Notes: generated by a model from the sequence alone, not told the origin. Positions 34,545-43,004 are shown, numbered from the stretch's first letter. The stretch: 55,238 nt of DNA from Lysobacteraceae bacterium (GCA_003241895.1 QBLY01000017.1:2049-57286), one strand, 5' to 3'. Translations and numbers: made by a program.

Positions 34545-37322
34545 CTAGGCGCCGCCCGCCGCCGGGTTGATCGCGGTGTCCTCGATCAGCCCCAGCACCG
34601 GGGCATGTTCGCCTTCGCTGGCCAGGGTGGCATTGATGCCGATGGCGACGCGGCTTCCGTCCGGCCGCTCCGCGCTGATCACTTTGTTGATCGCCCGGGC
34701 CCGGCCATGGGTCAGGTCGTCCAGCGCCTGACCAATCACTTCGCGATGGCTGGGTTCGGCCAGCTCATCCAATCGGCGCCCGATCAGCGCATCGGGGCCC
34801 GGTACGCCGAGTAGTTCACCGGCGCGCGGGTTGGCATAGCGGATCACGCCGTCCTGCACGATGAACGCACCGATGCGCGAGGCATCCACCAGGATGCGGA
34901 AGCGCTCCTGGCTATCTTGCTGCAGCTTCCGGAACGCCTGGGCGTCGGATCTGATGCCCAGCCTGTCCAGTGCGAAGTTGACGTTTGAAACGATCTGCTC
35001 CACCAACTGGCGGGTGTCCGCGTTGCCCAAGCCCGGTTGGGTTGAGAACAGGGTCAGCACCGCAAACGGCTTGCGGTCGCGCAGCAGCGGCAGGAAGGCG
35101 GCGGTACGCCACCCAAAGTGGCTGCCGATGGCCTGCCAGTCGGCCAACCTGTCGTCGCCGCCGAATTCGTCGATCCAGACCGGGCGCAATTCGCGCGCCG
35201 TGATGCCGATCGGGCCGCGTCCCGCCATCTCGCCCGGATCCACCGACACCGCCACCTCACCCACGGTGCCGGCGCCTTCGCCGCGCGCGCAGGCCGGATG
35301 CACCTGGCCGCTGGCCGGATCAATCCGGCCGACCCACGCGGTATGGAAGCCAGCGTGGCGCACCAGCACGTCGCAGACGCGCTCCAGCAGTTCATCCTGG
35401 TTCGCGCAGTGCACGATCGCCCAGTTGCACTCGCTCAACGCCGTATAAAGCCGGTTCGATTGCTCCAGCCGCAAAGCCGCCTGTTTGCGTTCGGTGATGT
35501 CGGCGACGACGCCATGGATCCCGGTGACGCTGCCATCGGCGGCGCGCATCCGTTCGCCGCGCGCTTGCATCCAGCCGTGGCGGCCGTCGGCGCTTATGAA
35601 TTCCAGCTCGAGCTCGTTGGCGGTCCCGCCCGCCAGCATTTGTTCCACGGAGGCACTCAATGCCTGGAAGCTGTCCTGGGTGAAATAGCGGTGGTGGGTT
35701 TCGAACGAAGGCGCCTGGCCGCTGGGGTCCACCGGCAGGCCCAGCATCTCGAACACCTCGGGTGTCCAGGCGACCTGCCTGCTGGCCTTGTCCAGGGTCC
35801 AGCTGCCGAAGCGGGCAATGCGCTGCGCGTCCTCCAGTTCGGCCCGGCTTCGCCGAAGCGAAGCCTCCAGCGCCTTGTCCTGACTAATGTCGGCAAGGGT
35901 GCCGATCATCCGGCGCGGCGCACCCGTTTGGCTGCGGTCAACGACGATGCCGCGGTCGAGCACCCAGAGGTAGTGGCCGTCCTTGTGGCGCAGGCGGTGC
36001 TCGCAGGCATAGGTCGGGCTGCGGCCCTCCAGATAATCGTTGACGGCGGCGAACTTGCGCACGCGGTCGTCGGGATGGATGCGATCGGACCACGCGTCCA
36101 GCCGATGCTCGAGTTCGCCGGGGCCGAAGCCGAGCAACTGCTCGAAACGATGCGAGAACCAGACCGTGCCGTGGTCCAGGTTCCAGTCCCAGAGGCCGTC
36201 GCCCGAGCCTTCCAGCGCGAAGCGCCAGCGGAACTCACTTTCCTCGAGATCTTTCTCCCTGCGCCGTATCGTCTCGGTCATTGTATGGGCGAGCTGCAGG
36301 CCGCCCTCGCGGGTCCGTGCCAGCGACATCAGCAGCCCGAACAGCAGCCCGCTCAGCGCCGCGCCGCCGGCCAATGTCACCCATGCGGGCAGGTAGCTCG
36401 GAGCAGGTGCCCTGCTGCTGCGGTGGAAACCAAGCCACCAGGCGTGGCCGTGGAAATCCAGGGTCCGGTGCGTGGCGGGGCCACCGTCGCCCAGTCCGCC
36501 GCCATTGGCGTTGGCGCTGTCGAACAGCAGCCGATCGGGGTCCGGTGCGCTGCCATCGTAGATGCGAAGCTGCAGGAAGCTTCCTTCCTTGGTCTGCCAG
36601 TTCTTCAGCAGGCCCGACATCAGGTCATTCATCCGGTAAGGGCTGTAGGCCCAGCCCATCAAAGCCTCGCGGCGCTGCTCGATGGAATCGGTCGGTCTGC
36701 CGTTGCGATAGACGGGCACATACATCAGCGTGCCGGCCTGCACATCGGTGTCCTGCTCCAGCAACAGCACGACCTTGCCCGACAGCGCCGCGTGGCCGGT
36801 GTCGCGGGCCCGTGACATGGCATCGCGCCGGACCGGTTCGGAATACATGTCATAGCCAAAGGCCCGCAGGTTTCGGCCCTCGAAAGGCTCAAGGAAAACG
36901 ACGGCGCTGTAATGTTCGCGCGGCCCCTCGGGCTTTACGCGGTAGTCCGGGAAACCCTCTGCGCGGACGGCCGACTCATGCAAAGCGAGCTGCTCAGGCG
37001 AAATCGCCACTGCAAACCCGATGCCCGCGGTGCCTGGCACCAGTTCGTCGGCATGAAGCTCTTCGACGAAGCGCCGCCATTCTTCGCGACTCACGGCGTC
37101 GCTGCCCAAGTGCAGTCCGGCTGCTCCACGCAGGATTAGTTCGTAAGCGCGCAGCCTCGCGCCGATCTTTTGCGTCACCTGGTCTGCCGCGAATCCGAAC
37201 TGGTGCGCGGCGTCGCGCCGGATGTCCTGGTAAACCAGCCAGGCACCCAGGGCGCTGGCAGCCAGGCCGACGCCCAAGGCCGCGCGGGCTAGCAGGACGG
37301 CTGGGCGCGGTGCCTCGGGCAT
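34545..37322 (-). CDS. CHASE-PAS-PAS-GAF-PAS sensor protein without an output domain
   Basis: 925 residues from MPEAPRPAVLL; a TTG start 45 nt upstream is less likely. Membrane helix at about 10-30, periplasmic CHASE domain at about 60-270 (AGIGFAVAISPEQLALHE, LMYVPVYRNGRPT), second helix at about 295-320, then PAS with a clear PAC (HRLRHKDGHYLWVLDRGIV), a second PAS, a GAF domain and a last PAS ending GLIEDTAINPAAGGA. There is no kinase, GGDEF, EAL or methyl-accepting domain. The protein ends where many homologues would continue into GGDEF-EAL, and the next gene begins 4 nt later, suggesting a sensory partner of that protein or a decayed fusion. Confidence 0.82.
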   Translation of the reverse strand: MPEAPRPAVLLARAALGVGLAASALGAWLVYQDIRRDAAHQFGFAADQVTQKIGARLRAYELILRGAAGLHLGSDAVSREEWRRFVEELHADELVPGTAGIGFAVAISPEQLALHESAVRAEGFPDYRVKPEGPREHYSAVVFLEPFEGRNLRAFGYDMYSEPVRRDAMSRARDTGHAALSGKVVLLLEQDTDVQAGTLMYVPVYRNGRPTDSIEQRREALMGWAYSPYRMNDLMSGLLKNWQTKEGSFLQLRIYDGSAPDPDRLLFDSANANGGGLGDGGPATHRTLDFHGHAWWLGFHRSSRAPAPSYLPAWVTLAGGAALSGLLFGLLMSLARTREGGLQLAHTMTETIRRREKDLEESEFRWRFALEGSGDGLWDWNLDHGTVWFSHRFEQLLGFGPGELEHRLDAWSDRIHPDDRVRKFAAVNDYLEGRSPTYACEHRLRHKDGHYLWVLDRGIVVDRSQTGAPRRMIGTLADISQDKALEASLRRSRAELEDAQRIARFGSWTLDKASRQVAWTPEVFEMLGLPVDPSGQAPSFETHHRYFTQDSFQALSASVEQMLAGGTANELELEFISADGRHGWMQARGERMRAADGSVTGIHGVVADITERKQAALRLEQSNRLYTALSECNWAIVHCANQDELLERVCDVLVRHAGFHTAWVGRIDPASGQVHPACARGEGAGTVGEVAVSVDPGEMAGRGPIGITARELRPVWIDEFGGDDRLADWQAIGSHFGWRTAAFLPLLRDRKPFAVLTLFSTQPGLGNADTRQLVEQIVSNVNFALDRLGIRSDAQAFRKLQQDSQERFRILVDASRIGAFIVQDGVIRYANPRAGELLGVPGPDALIGRRLDELAEPSHREVIGQALDDLTHGRARAINKVISAERPDGSRVAIGINATLASEGEHAPVLGLIEDTAINPAAGGA

Positions 37323-37391
37323 GGGGGTCTCACGGCCGGTGGGATTGAGAAAAAGTAACAGAACCAAGGGGACGCAGGAACCACCGCTTGC

Positions 37392-38180
37392 CTAGGATTG
37401 CCCTTTATTCTTTCCCGCATGCCAGGCCACCGACAGCAGGGCAGAAAATCCGACCAAGGCCACCCCGAACGCCCCGTTCTCGTTGAACGACCCGACGAAC
37501 TCGGTCAAGGGCTGCAGGCCGCCGTACTTGCGCATGAGCGCATTGATGGCTTCGTTGATGAAAAACACCAGGCCCACCAACAGCCACGGCCAGCCATGGC
37601 GCCGGTTCCTGAGAAAGAAGGCGGTCCCGAGCACGGCGATGACAAGCCCGGCGGCCGCCGCGGCGGTGCCGAATCGATAGAAGGTCTCAGGCCCCTCGAT
37701 CCTGAACTGCGGAACGAAGCTCAGCAGGGAAAAGAACAGTGCGATTCCCAAGAACATCAGGGAAGAGCTCATCAGGAACGCGCCGTGCAGGTTCCGGTTC
37801 TTGCGCAGGGCGAACGCCAACGCGATGACCAGGCCCAACTCGAAGGTCATCATGACGTTCTGGACAATCAGGCGGTCGGCCTGCGCTTCAACCAGGGCCC
37901 TGGCGGCCGAATGCACCGAAAGCATGGCCAGGGTCGCCACGATCAAGGGACCCATCACGAAAATGGCCAGCCCGATATCCCGATGCCGGGAAAACCTTTT
38001 CCGCTCGATATTGACGAGTTGGACCAACAGCAAAGCCAGCCAGAGCAGACTTGTCACCAGGTGCAGGTAGTGCACGCCGCCTGGATCTGCCTCCGGCCCC
38101 ATGAACAGCTTCCAGAATCCCCCGATGCTCACGAGGATCACCAGCACCAACAGGGCTATCTCTGGCTTGTGGCTTTTCAT
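37392..38180 (-). CDS. Multi-pass membrane protein of unknown function
   Basis: 262 residues from MKSHKPEIALLVLVILVSIG with about seven or eight hydrophobic helices (for example YLHLVTSLLWLALLLVQLVN, LMFLGIALFFSLLSFV and GWPWLLVGLVFFINEAINAL). Several His residues fall in or near helices (VHYLHLVT), which could mean heme or metal binding, but I recognise no family. It is 69 nt upstream of the CHASE gene on the same strand, so it may belong to that signalling operon. Confidence 0.75.
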   Translation of the reverse strand: MKSHKPEIALLVLVILVSIGGFWKLFMGPEADPGGVHYLHLVTSLLWLALLLVQLVNIERKRFSRHRDIGLAIFVMGPLIVATLAMLSVHSAARALVEAQADRLIVQNVMMTFELGLVIALAFALRKNRNLHGAFLMSSSLMFLGIALFFSLLSFVPQFRIEGPETFYRFGTAAAAAGLVIAVLGTAFFLRNRRHGWPWLLVGLVFFINEAINALMRKYGGLQPLTEFVGSFNENGAFGVALVGFSALLSVAWHAGKNKGQS

Positions 38181-38222
38181 GGCGTGGTCCCAGTCAACGC
38201 TTTCGTAGCAGTTCCACCTCGG

Positions 38223-38302
38223 AACGGCCTGGCGCTGGAAGAAAGGCCACAAACGACAACGCCACCCGAGGGTGGCGTTGTCGTGTTTGGTGGAGGTGGG
38301 GG
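38223..38302. repeat. Third ssrA-3'-end scar with shared terminator flank
   Basis: TTTGGTGGAGGTGGGGG at 38286-38302 equals the extreme tmRNA 3' end plus flank at 42614-42630, then diverges. On its left, the 14-bp hairpin (38253-38284) and AACGGCCTGGCGC (38223-38235) match the flank of the 30.25-kb ssrA fragment (30190-30265). It therefore looks like an att junction separating two inserted segments. Confidence 0.75.
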
Positions 38303-38363
38303 CCACTGAACAGACGCTCCGGAGCCGCCAACTGCGCGATTCTCACCGCGGGCAGCGTGGGGC

Positions 38364-38385
38364 GTGCCCCCAAATATACCCCCGC
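38364..38385. repeat. CCCCC-type end repeat, left end of island
   Basis: GTGCCCCCAAATATACCCCC (to 38383) matches 42472-42491 at the other end of the island, with the two CCCCC blocks in the same register (16 of 22 positions identical over 38364-38385). Possible integrase arm-binding sites; inference only. Confidence 0.45.
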
Positions 38386-38864
38386 TAGTCGAGGATCCCG
38401 GTCAACAGTGGTAGCGCCTTCTGCCAGTTCGAAAGCCCGGCGTCCATCAGCTTCAATGCAAGGTGCTTGGTCATTTCGGCGGGTAGCTTCCGGAGCGTCT
38501 GAACGTAGCGCTCCTTCTCTGCAGGCGGCAGGTCTGAGTCCCGAATCTTGACCGCAACCAGTTCCTTCAACGTGTCCTCGTGCAGCCTCACTGTGACCAC
38601 TCCAAGGATCGCGCCGAGCCCGCCATCTTCAGCGAGAAAATCGATGCCCTTTGCGGTAATCGTTACGCCCTTGGGAGGACCCCGGCGGCCATGTGGCTGG
38701 GGGTGAAAAGCCTCTAGCAAGCCATGTTCATCCAGGTAGGCAACGTTGACCCTTAGCTCCCGATCCCCGATTCCGAGATCTTCAACCGGAAACGCTGCGG
38801 GATAGGTATTGAATGCGCTTTCGAGCAACTTCCTTTGCAGACCGCGATCAAGTAATTCTCCCAT
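38385..38864 (-). CDS. Small protein with probable winged-helix domain
   Basis: 159 residues from MGELLDRGLQRKLLESAFNT, with CTGGAG seven bases before the ATG; an in-frame ATG at 38936 would add 24 residues but lacks a ribosome binding site. The first 75 residues read as a winged helix (VNVAYLDEHGLLEAF... PPKGVTITAKGIDFLAEDGG), and the rest is a helical segment ending LSNWQKALPLLTGILD. Similar small proteins occur in phage and island DNA, but I cannot name a family. It lies last in the island. Confidence 0.7.
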   Translation of the reverse strand: MGELLDRGLQRKLLESAFNTYPAAFPVEDLGIGDRELRVNVAYLDEHGLLEAFHPQPHGRRGPPKGVTITAKGIDFLAEDGGLGAILGVVTVRLHEDTLKELVAVKIRDSDLPPAEKERYVQTLRKLPAEMTKHLALKLMDAGLSNWQKALPLLTGILD

Positions 38865-39177
38865 GGGGTAGCTCCAGTGCGCCGAATCGGTAGGGGTGTT
38901 GGACAAACAACGGAGCCGGACGGCGTACTCGGTCATTTGACCCGGATAGTTGGAGCCCCCTGGGCTGCCCACGCAATCTTGCAGGCATGGCCTCCACCGC
39001 TTCGAAACCAAGAGCCCGGCCAGAAGCTGCCTCAGGCCGCCCATCGGGGTCCTGTCGGCGCGGGCAGCATCTACCAGCGCATGCCGCCAAGTAGTTCCGC
39101 GATGGTTGCAAAGGGGCTGGCAGTATCCGGTGTGCACTGTGTAGCGGCCGAAGTACAGGCAGAGGCGCCAGTTTTGG
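38865..39177. other. Non-coding stretch inside the island
   Basis: 313 nt between the winged-helix-type gene and the DUF2971 gene. Open frames exist on both strands but none has a convincing start, ribosome binding site or recognisable protein. It probably holds the promoter of the downstream gene; I see no tRNA, repeat or hairpin. Confidence 0.5.
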
Positions 39178-39945
39178 TTAGTCCGGTCGGCTTGGGCCAG
39201 TTGACTCTTCTGGGCGAAAGAACTCCATTTTGAACTCGCTCAAACTCGGACGTGATATGAATATCGCCGGGGCAGGGTCGTAGTTCCTCAGCATCGCAGC
39301 TACCAAGTTGGCATTCTCGTTCGTTACGCGGGGACCGAGGTAAACGCCAGTTAAGCTTGCTGCCTCGAACCCGAACTTGGTTCCAGCTGTCTGGTGAATA
39401 ACCCGCCACTCACGCTCATACGCCCAGTCTTTCGATTTCGTAAAATATAGATCTAATGCGCGCCCATAATCCTTCTTGACGAGCAATTCATCAGCAACGA
39501 TTGACGGGAAGCAATCCCCATAATCGACCCGTCGAGCCTTAGCGAACAGAATGTCTGCTGTGTCAAACTCTAGACAGATGCCTCGGCCGCAATCCGCGTA
39601 GTGTGACCACATCAAGAGGTTATCGTTAGTCTCGGAAAAACAACTGACTCCGCGCAACTCCAAGAACTCATGGGACAACTCCTTCAGCGTTGCACGCGCC
39701 CGTTCAGTCAACAGCGTCCGGATTGAAGGCTGAAATCGCGCAAGGTTCGTTGCATTGGCTTCAGATAGGATGGTTTTTACGCCTTCTTGGGAAAGCTCTT
39801 GCACAACTGCACTAATCGCACAGTCGAACGGGTCATTGAAGTGCTTAGGTGAGCCGAAATAGACAACTCTGGCCAGCAAGTTGACCAGCGAGTTCAAGTT
39901 GATACTTTCGTACTTGTAAAGTCTCGGGGGCAGTGTAGTAGCCAT
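39178..39945 (-). CDS. DUF2971 family protein
   Basis: 255 residues, start MATTLPPRLYKYESIN. The family pattern is clear: RLYKYES near the N-terminus, VYFGSPKHFNDPFDCAI, the core SETNDNLLMWSHYADCGRGI followed by CLEFD, and YEREWRVIH. The biochemical role of DUF2971 proteins is not known, and they recur in mobile and defence islands. It lies 97 nt after ptuB on the same strand and may be an accessory of the Septu pair or an independent system. Confidence 0.85.
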   Translation of the reverse strand: MATTLPPRLYKYESINLNSLVNLLARVVYFGSPKHFNDPFDCAISAVVQELSQEGVKTILSEANATNLARFQPSIRTLLTERARATLKELSHEFLELRGVSCFSETNDNLLMWSHYADCGRGICLEFDTADILFAKARRVDYGDCFPSIVADELLVKKDYGRALDLYFTKSKDWAYEREWRVIHQTAGTKFGFEAASLTGVYLGPRVTNENANLVAAMLRNYDPAPAIFISRPSLSEFKMEFFRPEESTGPSRPD

Positions 39946-40042
39946 GGTCCCTCGCGGTTGCTATGCGCATCGCCGCGCCAATATGAGTGAAGTGCTTTCA
40001 GGCGTTCACGGCGCCGCGTGTTTAGACGTGCGCCTATCCGCG

Positions 40043-40747
40043 TCAAATTCGACCTTTTCGAACTGGCATTGTTGTCCTTCGATCAAAGCAGGCCGGGTCC
40101 GCTTGAAACGCGCGAATCAGCGCGCGGCGCACTTCAGGATGCTGTTCGAATGCTTCCATCCAAATGCTGAAGTAGCCCATCAGGGCGGCATTCGTGGCAA
40201 CGAAATCCACGTTGTCTGGGGTGGGTTCCCGCTCGTACCTCGTTCGAAACCCAACTATTTGCCCCCACTGCTGTTTGCGTTTACTCAAGCCGTCATACAC
40301 CAAGCCAAGCTTCTGATAGGAAGCGGCGTTGGCAGAGCTGAGTACAAGTCCGGCCATGTCTAGAGTTCGCTTCGCGGCATCCAAAGTCTCCCCGGTCACG
40401 CCTGTACGAACGTCTACACTTCCGTCCGGATGGTACTTGTATGCGCGGAACGTATTCTCGAGGTGTGGCCACAAGTAGCGAACGAACAGATTTTTGCACT
40501 TGCCGTTGCCGAGATGTATGCCCTTGTAGCTGTTGCAGGTATTGCACGAGATCAAGAAGTTTGACCACAGTAGTGCTCGGGCTGGGTGCGGCTTCTTTGG
40601 GTATATGTGCTCAACTGCCAAGTTCTGCGGATCCGCAGACGCCTCACAATACGAGCAGTGCATGCCCAGTCTAGCGATCAAGTCCGGCTTAGCATCGCCA
40701 TAGGCTGAATAAACTTTCGGCGACGGGCCTCTTTCTACGGGCTTCAT
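40043..40747 (-). CDS. ptuB: HNH endonuclease, Septu PtuB-like
   Basis: 234 residues with an N-terminal HNH zinc-finger nuclease domain at about 28-78: MHCSYCEASADPQNLAVEHI then YPKK, and NFLISCNTCNSYKG. Cys31, Cys34, Cys68 and Cys71 would bind zinc, and Glu46-His47 and Asn63 would be catalytic. This is the C-x2-C...EH...N...C-x2-C pattern of the PtuB / TIGR02646-like nucleases. Its start overlaps the ptuA stop by 4 nt, the usual sign of a co-translated complex. Predicted to cut nucleic acid when PtuA senses phage infection. Confidence 0.85.
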   Translation of the reverse strand: MKPVERGPSPKVYSAYGDAKPDLIARLGMHCSYCEASADPQNLAVEHIYPKKPHPARALLWSNFLISCNTCNSYKGIHLGNGKCKNLFVRYLWPHLENTFRAYKYHPDGSVDVRTGVTGETLDAAKRTLDMAGLVLSSANAASYQKLGLVYDGLSKRKQQWGQIVGFRTRYEREPTPDNVDFVATNAALMGYFSIWMEAFEQHPEVRRALIRAFQADPACFDRRTTMPVRKGRI

Positions 40748-42234
40748 GGCGCTTCCCTGGGTCCGAGCGTTAGGTCGGCGTGTAGATTCAAGAAGGCTTG
40801 GTATGCGGGGTTGTCAGCGTAAGGTTGTGACAAAGCATCTAGCGTCTCCCGCAGCTCACCCAACTTCGCACGACTTTGCCGGGACTCACCGGGTCGCAGT
40901 TCCTCTACTGATTCAAGTAGAGCGAAGTACTCGCGAGCCACTTCCAGCATTTCAAGATACCGAACACTAACTTCGGGATCTTCGATTCCCATAACTTTGA
41001 CCGCAATCTCTTCAATGCCGCGGTCTGTGAACTCCCCAAGGATCTCTCTGTCGAGATGCTGCACATTGCGCTCAGTCACCGATTGAACAACAAAGGGTGA
41101 ATGTGTTGTTGCAATGAATTGGCAATTCGGAAAGAGCTTCTCGAGGGCAGGAACGATCATCCGTTGCCATTTCGGATGAAGGTGGACATCAATTTCATCA
41201 ATTAGGACTACCGCCGCGTGCCGCTCGTCACGAAGTGTGTTTCCGTACTTAACAGAAAGTTTTCGCGCAATATCCACGAACAGTGAGAATAATCTTTGTT
41301 CTCCGTCAGAGAGCTGAGAAAGCAAAAACTCTCTACCATCCGTAGTTAATACCCGAATGCGTGGTGTGAGCCGAACTCGAACAGTGCAGTTCGAGAAATT
41401 CCCCGTCTCTTTTGACGGCTCCTGATACCTGCGAAGAAGCTCGCTGAATTCAGGCAGGACTTTTCTTGGTCGGCCGACACCTAGCGCGATGCCGTTTGAG
41501 TTTATGGTAACTGCTTCCTTATCGAGGAACCGGAGCGGTCCTTTGCGCGACTCGCGCAGGTATCGCATGACGGCCGCTTCGAGTAGCTTGTCTCGAGATG
41601 AAGGTCGGTCAAGCTTTCCTCTGGGTTCCTCCACCCATTGAACCGAACAAGCAAAGGGTTCGAAGCTCCAAGAGAAATCCCTGAATCGAGGCGAAAATCT
41701 CTCCAAGACACTGACTACGAATTCGCGTACATCTCTGCTCGACCCGAAGGTCGGTTCACCGTCAGCGAAGTTGCCCGGACGTTCGCGTTGGTCGTACAGC
41801 CATTGCTCCGTGTCATCGCCAATAGCCTGCCGGTTGATGCGCGGCTGTGATGTGCGTCGGGTTACGAAGCTACTGCACGTGGCCTCGTTAGACCGATACC
41901 AGAGTATCAGCGGCAAGGTTCTCGGAATGGAACGCGTGGCGCGAGTTCCGAAAGCGCGCCTATACATGGCGACTGATCCCGTTCTTGATGAAAGATCGTC
42001 GGCGAGACATGTTGACACTTCAAGGTGTGAATGGAAAAAACCGATATCAGTGTCTTGGAGGGCGGTGCGCCAGCGCACCTGCTCACGTGTCGCGAGAGTC
42101 GCAAAGATGGACCGCAGCACAGTCGTCTTACCTGCCCCGTTCTCGCCTACGATTAAATTGAATCCGGGGCGGAATGAGAAATCCCTCGACTCAAAACTCC
42201 GGACGTTGGCCAGGTTGATCTTGCTTACGTACAT
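40744..42234 (-). CDS. ptuA: AAA ATPase, Septu PtuA-like (RecF/OLD type)
   Basis: 496 residues. N-terminal MYVSKINLANVRSFESRDFS, Walker A GENGAGKTT at 30-38, a long middle region, then the ABC-type signature LSDGEQRLFSLFVDIARKL, Walker B VVLIDEIDVHLHPKWQ and switch His in IATTHSPFVVQ. There is no TOPRIM domain, so it is not a classical OLD nuclease. In Septu the ATPase binds and controls the HNH partner PtuB. The gene lies first in the island; a promoter must be in 42235-42400. Confidence 0.85.
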   Translation of the reverse strand: MYVSKINLANVRSFESRDFSFRPGFNLIVGENGAGKTTVLRSIFATLATREQVRWRTALQDTDIGFFHSHLEVSTCLADDLSSRTGSVAMYRRAFGTRATRSIPRTLPLILWYRSNEATCSSFVTRRTSQPRINRQAIGDDTEQWLYDQRERPGNFADGEPTFGSSRDVREFVVSVLERFSPRFRDFSWSFEPFACSVQWVEEPRGKLDRPSSRDKLLEAAVMRYLRESRKGPLRFLDKEAVTINSNGIALGVGRPRKVLPEFSELLRRYQEPSKETGNFSNCTVRVRLTPRIRVLTTDGREFLLSQLSDGEQRLFSLFVDIARKLSVKYGNTLRDERHAAVVLIDEIDVHLHPKWQRMIVPALEKLFPNCQFIATTHSPFVVQSVTERNVQHLDREILGEFTDRGIEEIAVKVMGIEDPEVSVRYLEMLEVAREYFALLESVEELRPGESRQSRAKLGELRETLDALSQPYADNPAYQAFLNLHADLTLGPREAP

Positions 42235-42442
42235 TTTACTTCGAAGGTGGCTGAGCCTTACGCTCCAATCGGAGTGTGGTCATTGCCGCGTGCCGGAGCA
42301 AGCTTGTCGAAATGCCTGACGCCGGGCCGAAGGCGCCGACCTGCCGCCGCTTGTGCGTCCTGCAAGCGCTTGTGAGCTCGCTATTTGATGGACTTTTCGC
42401 CGGGCACCTTGGATCGAATGGCTAGATCAGTGAGGGGCATGC

Positions 42443-42493
42443 TGGGGGTATCTCGGGGCAGCGAAGGAGTCGTACCCCCACACTTACCCCCAG
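42443..42493. repeat. CCCCC-type repeats, right end of island
   Basis: GTACCCCCACACTTACCCCC (42472-42491) corresponds to the repeat at 38364, and an inverted unit GGGGGTA lies at 42444-42450. Spaced repeats next to an integration site resemble integrase arm sites. No integrase gene accompanies them. Confidence 0.45.
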
Positions 42494-42539
42494 AACAGAT
42501 GATCTTGCAAGATGCCGCATGAGTCCCGATGAGACACAA

Positions 42540-42581
42540 AAAAGGCCGGAAGGCCTATTTATAAGCGCTTTCCGGCCTTTT
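42540..42581 (-). terminator. Terminator of the intact ssrA
   Basis: AAAAGGCCGGAA (42540-42551) pairs with TTCCGGCCTTTT (42570-42581); read on the minus strand the stem ends in a run of T. It lies 34 nt beyond the tmRNA CCA and differs from the hairpin terminators at 30.2 and 38.25 kb, so the intact gene now uses a different, probably island-borne, terminator. Confidence 0.75.
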
Positions 42582-42615
42582 CTGATCCCGCGTGATTCGT
42601 GCTGAATCACTCTTT

Positions 42616-42967
42616 TGGTGGAGGTGGGGGGAGTTGAACCCCCGTCCGAGAGCACTCTATCTCCGGTACTACATGCTTAGCTCGTTGTTAGTTCTCGTCT
42701 ACCGGCAACACAACGTGCGAGGCACACCGGCATCCATACCCGCTAAGTTCACTGCTGGTTGGCGGGTCGCCGCCGGCAGCTGTTCCGTGATAATGACCCT
42801 ACATCCACGAGCACGGGCACAAGTGGGTTCGGGGCTTACGCCTTAAGCGGCGAGAGCGTAGTTGTCGTCGTTGGCAACTAAATTTTGCAGCTGGATTAAC
42901 GAGGAAAGCTACCCCCTCGGCATGCACCAGTCGACTTTGCGACCCCCGTCGAAGCCAGGACACCCCC
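42616..42967 (-). ncRNA. ssrA: tmRNA
   Basis: 352 nt. The 5' end GGGGGTG pairs with CACCTCC before ACCA at the 3' end, giving a full 7-bp acceptor stem (third pair G-U), and CCA is encoded. The T arm GGGGGTTCAACTCCCCC is present. The tag frame (42875 down to 42843) encodes ANDDNYALAA followed by TAA. tmRNA acts with SmpB to rescue stalled ribosomes and tag nascent proteins. smpB lies 85 nt upstream. Partial copies at 30255 and 38288 show that its 3' end is an integration hot spot. Confidence 0.97.
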
Positions 42968-43004
42968 GGAAACGTTGGGAACACATCGATGAACTGATGC
43001 TCGA

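Larger units (their letters stand above)
38303..42615. mobile_element. Putative 4.3-kb defence island integrated at ssrA
   Basis: Bounded on the left by the tmRNA-3'-end repeat (38286-38302) and on the right by the intact ssrA 3' end (42616). The interior is clearly less GC-rich and uses more A/T-ending codons than flanking DNA. It carries, all on the minus strand, ptuA, ptuB, a DUF2971 gene and a small probable DNA-binding gene. Similar TACCCCC-type repeats lie near both ends. No integrase is present, so the element is immobile or was mobilised in trans. The stretch 42235-42615 has no gene, only these repeats and the ssrA terminator. Confidence 0.7.

Noticed and set aside
38865-39177. Integrase remnant between the winged-helix and DUF2971 genes
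   Set aside because: Translations on both strands show none of the tyrosine-recombinase residues; the stretch is left as non-coding.
40043-42234. Retron-Septu (Ec78-like) system
   Set aside because: No reverse transcriptase gene or msr/msd-like RNA is present near ptuAB, so only the plain Septu pair is supported.
40744-42234. OLD-family nuclease (Gabija-like GajA)
   Set aside because: The C-terminus has no TOPRIM motif, and the neighbouring gene is an HNH nuclease, not a UvrD-like helicase.
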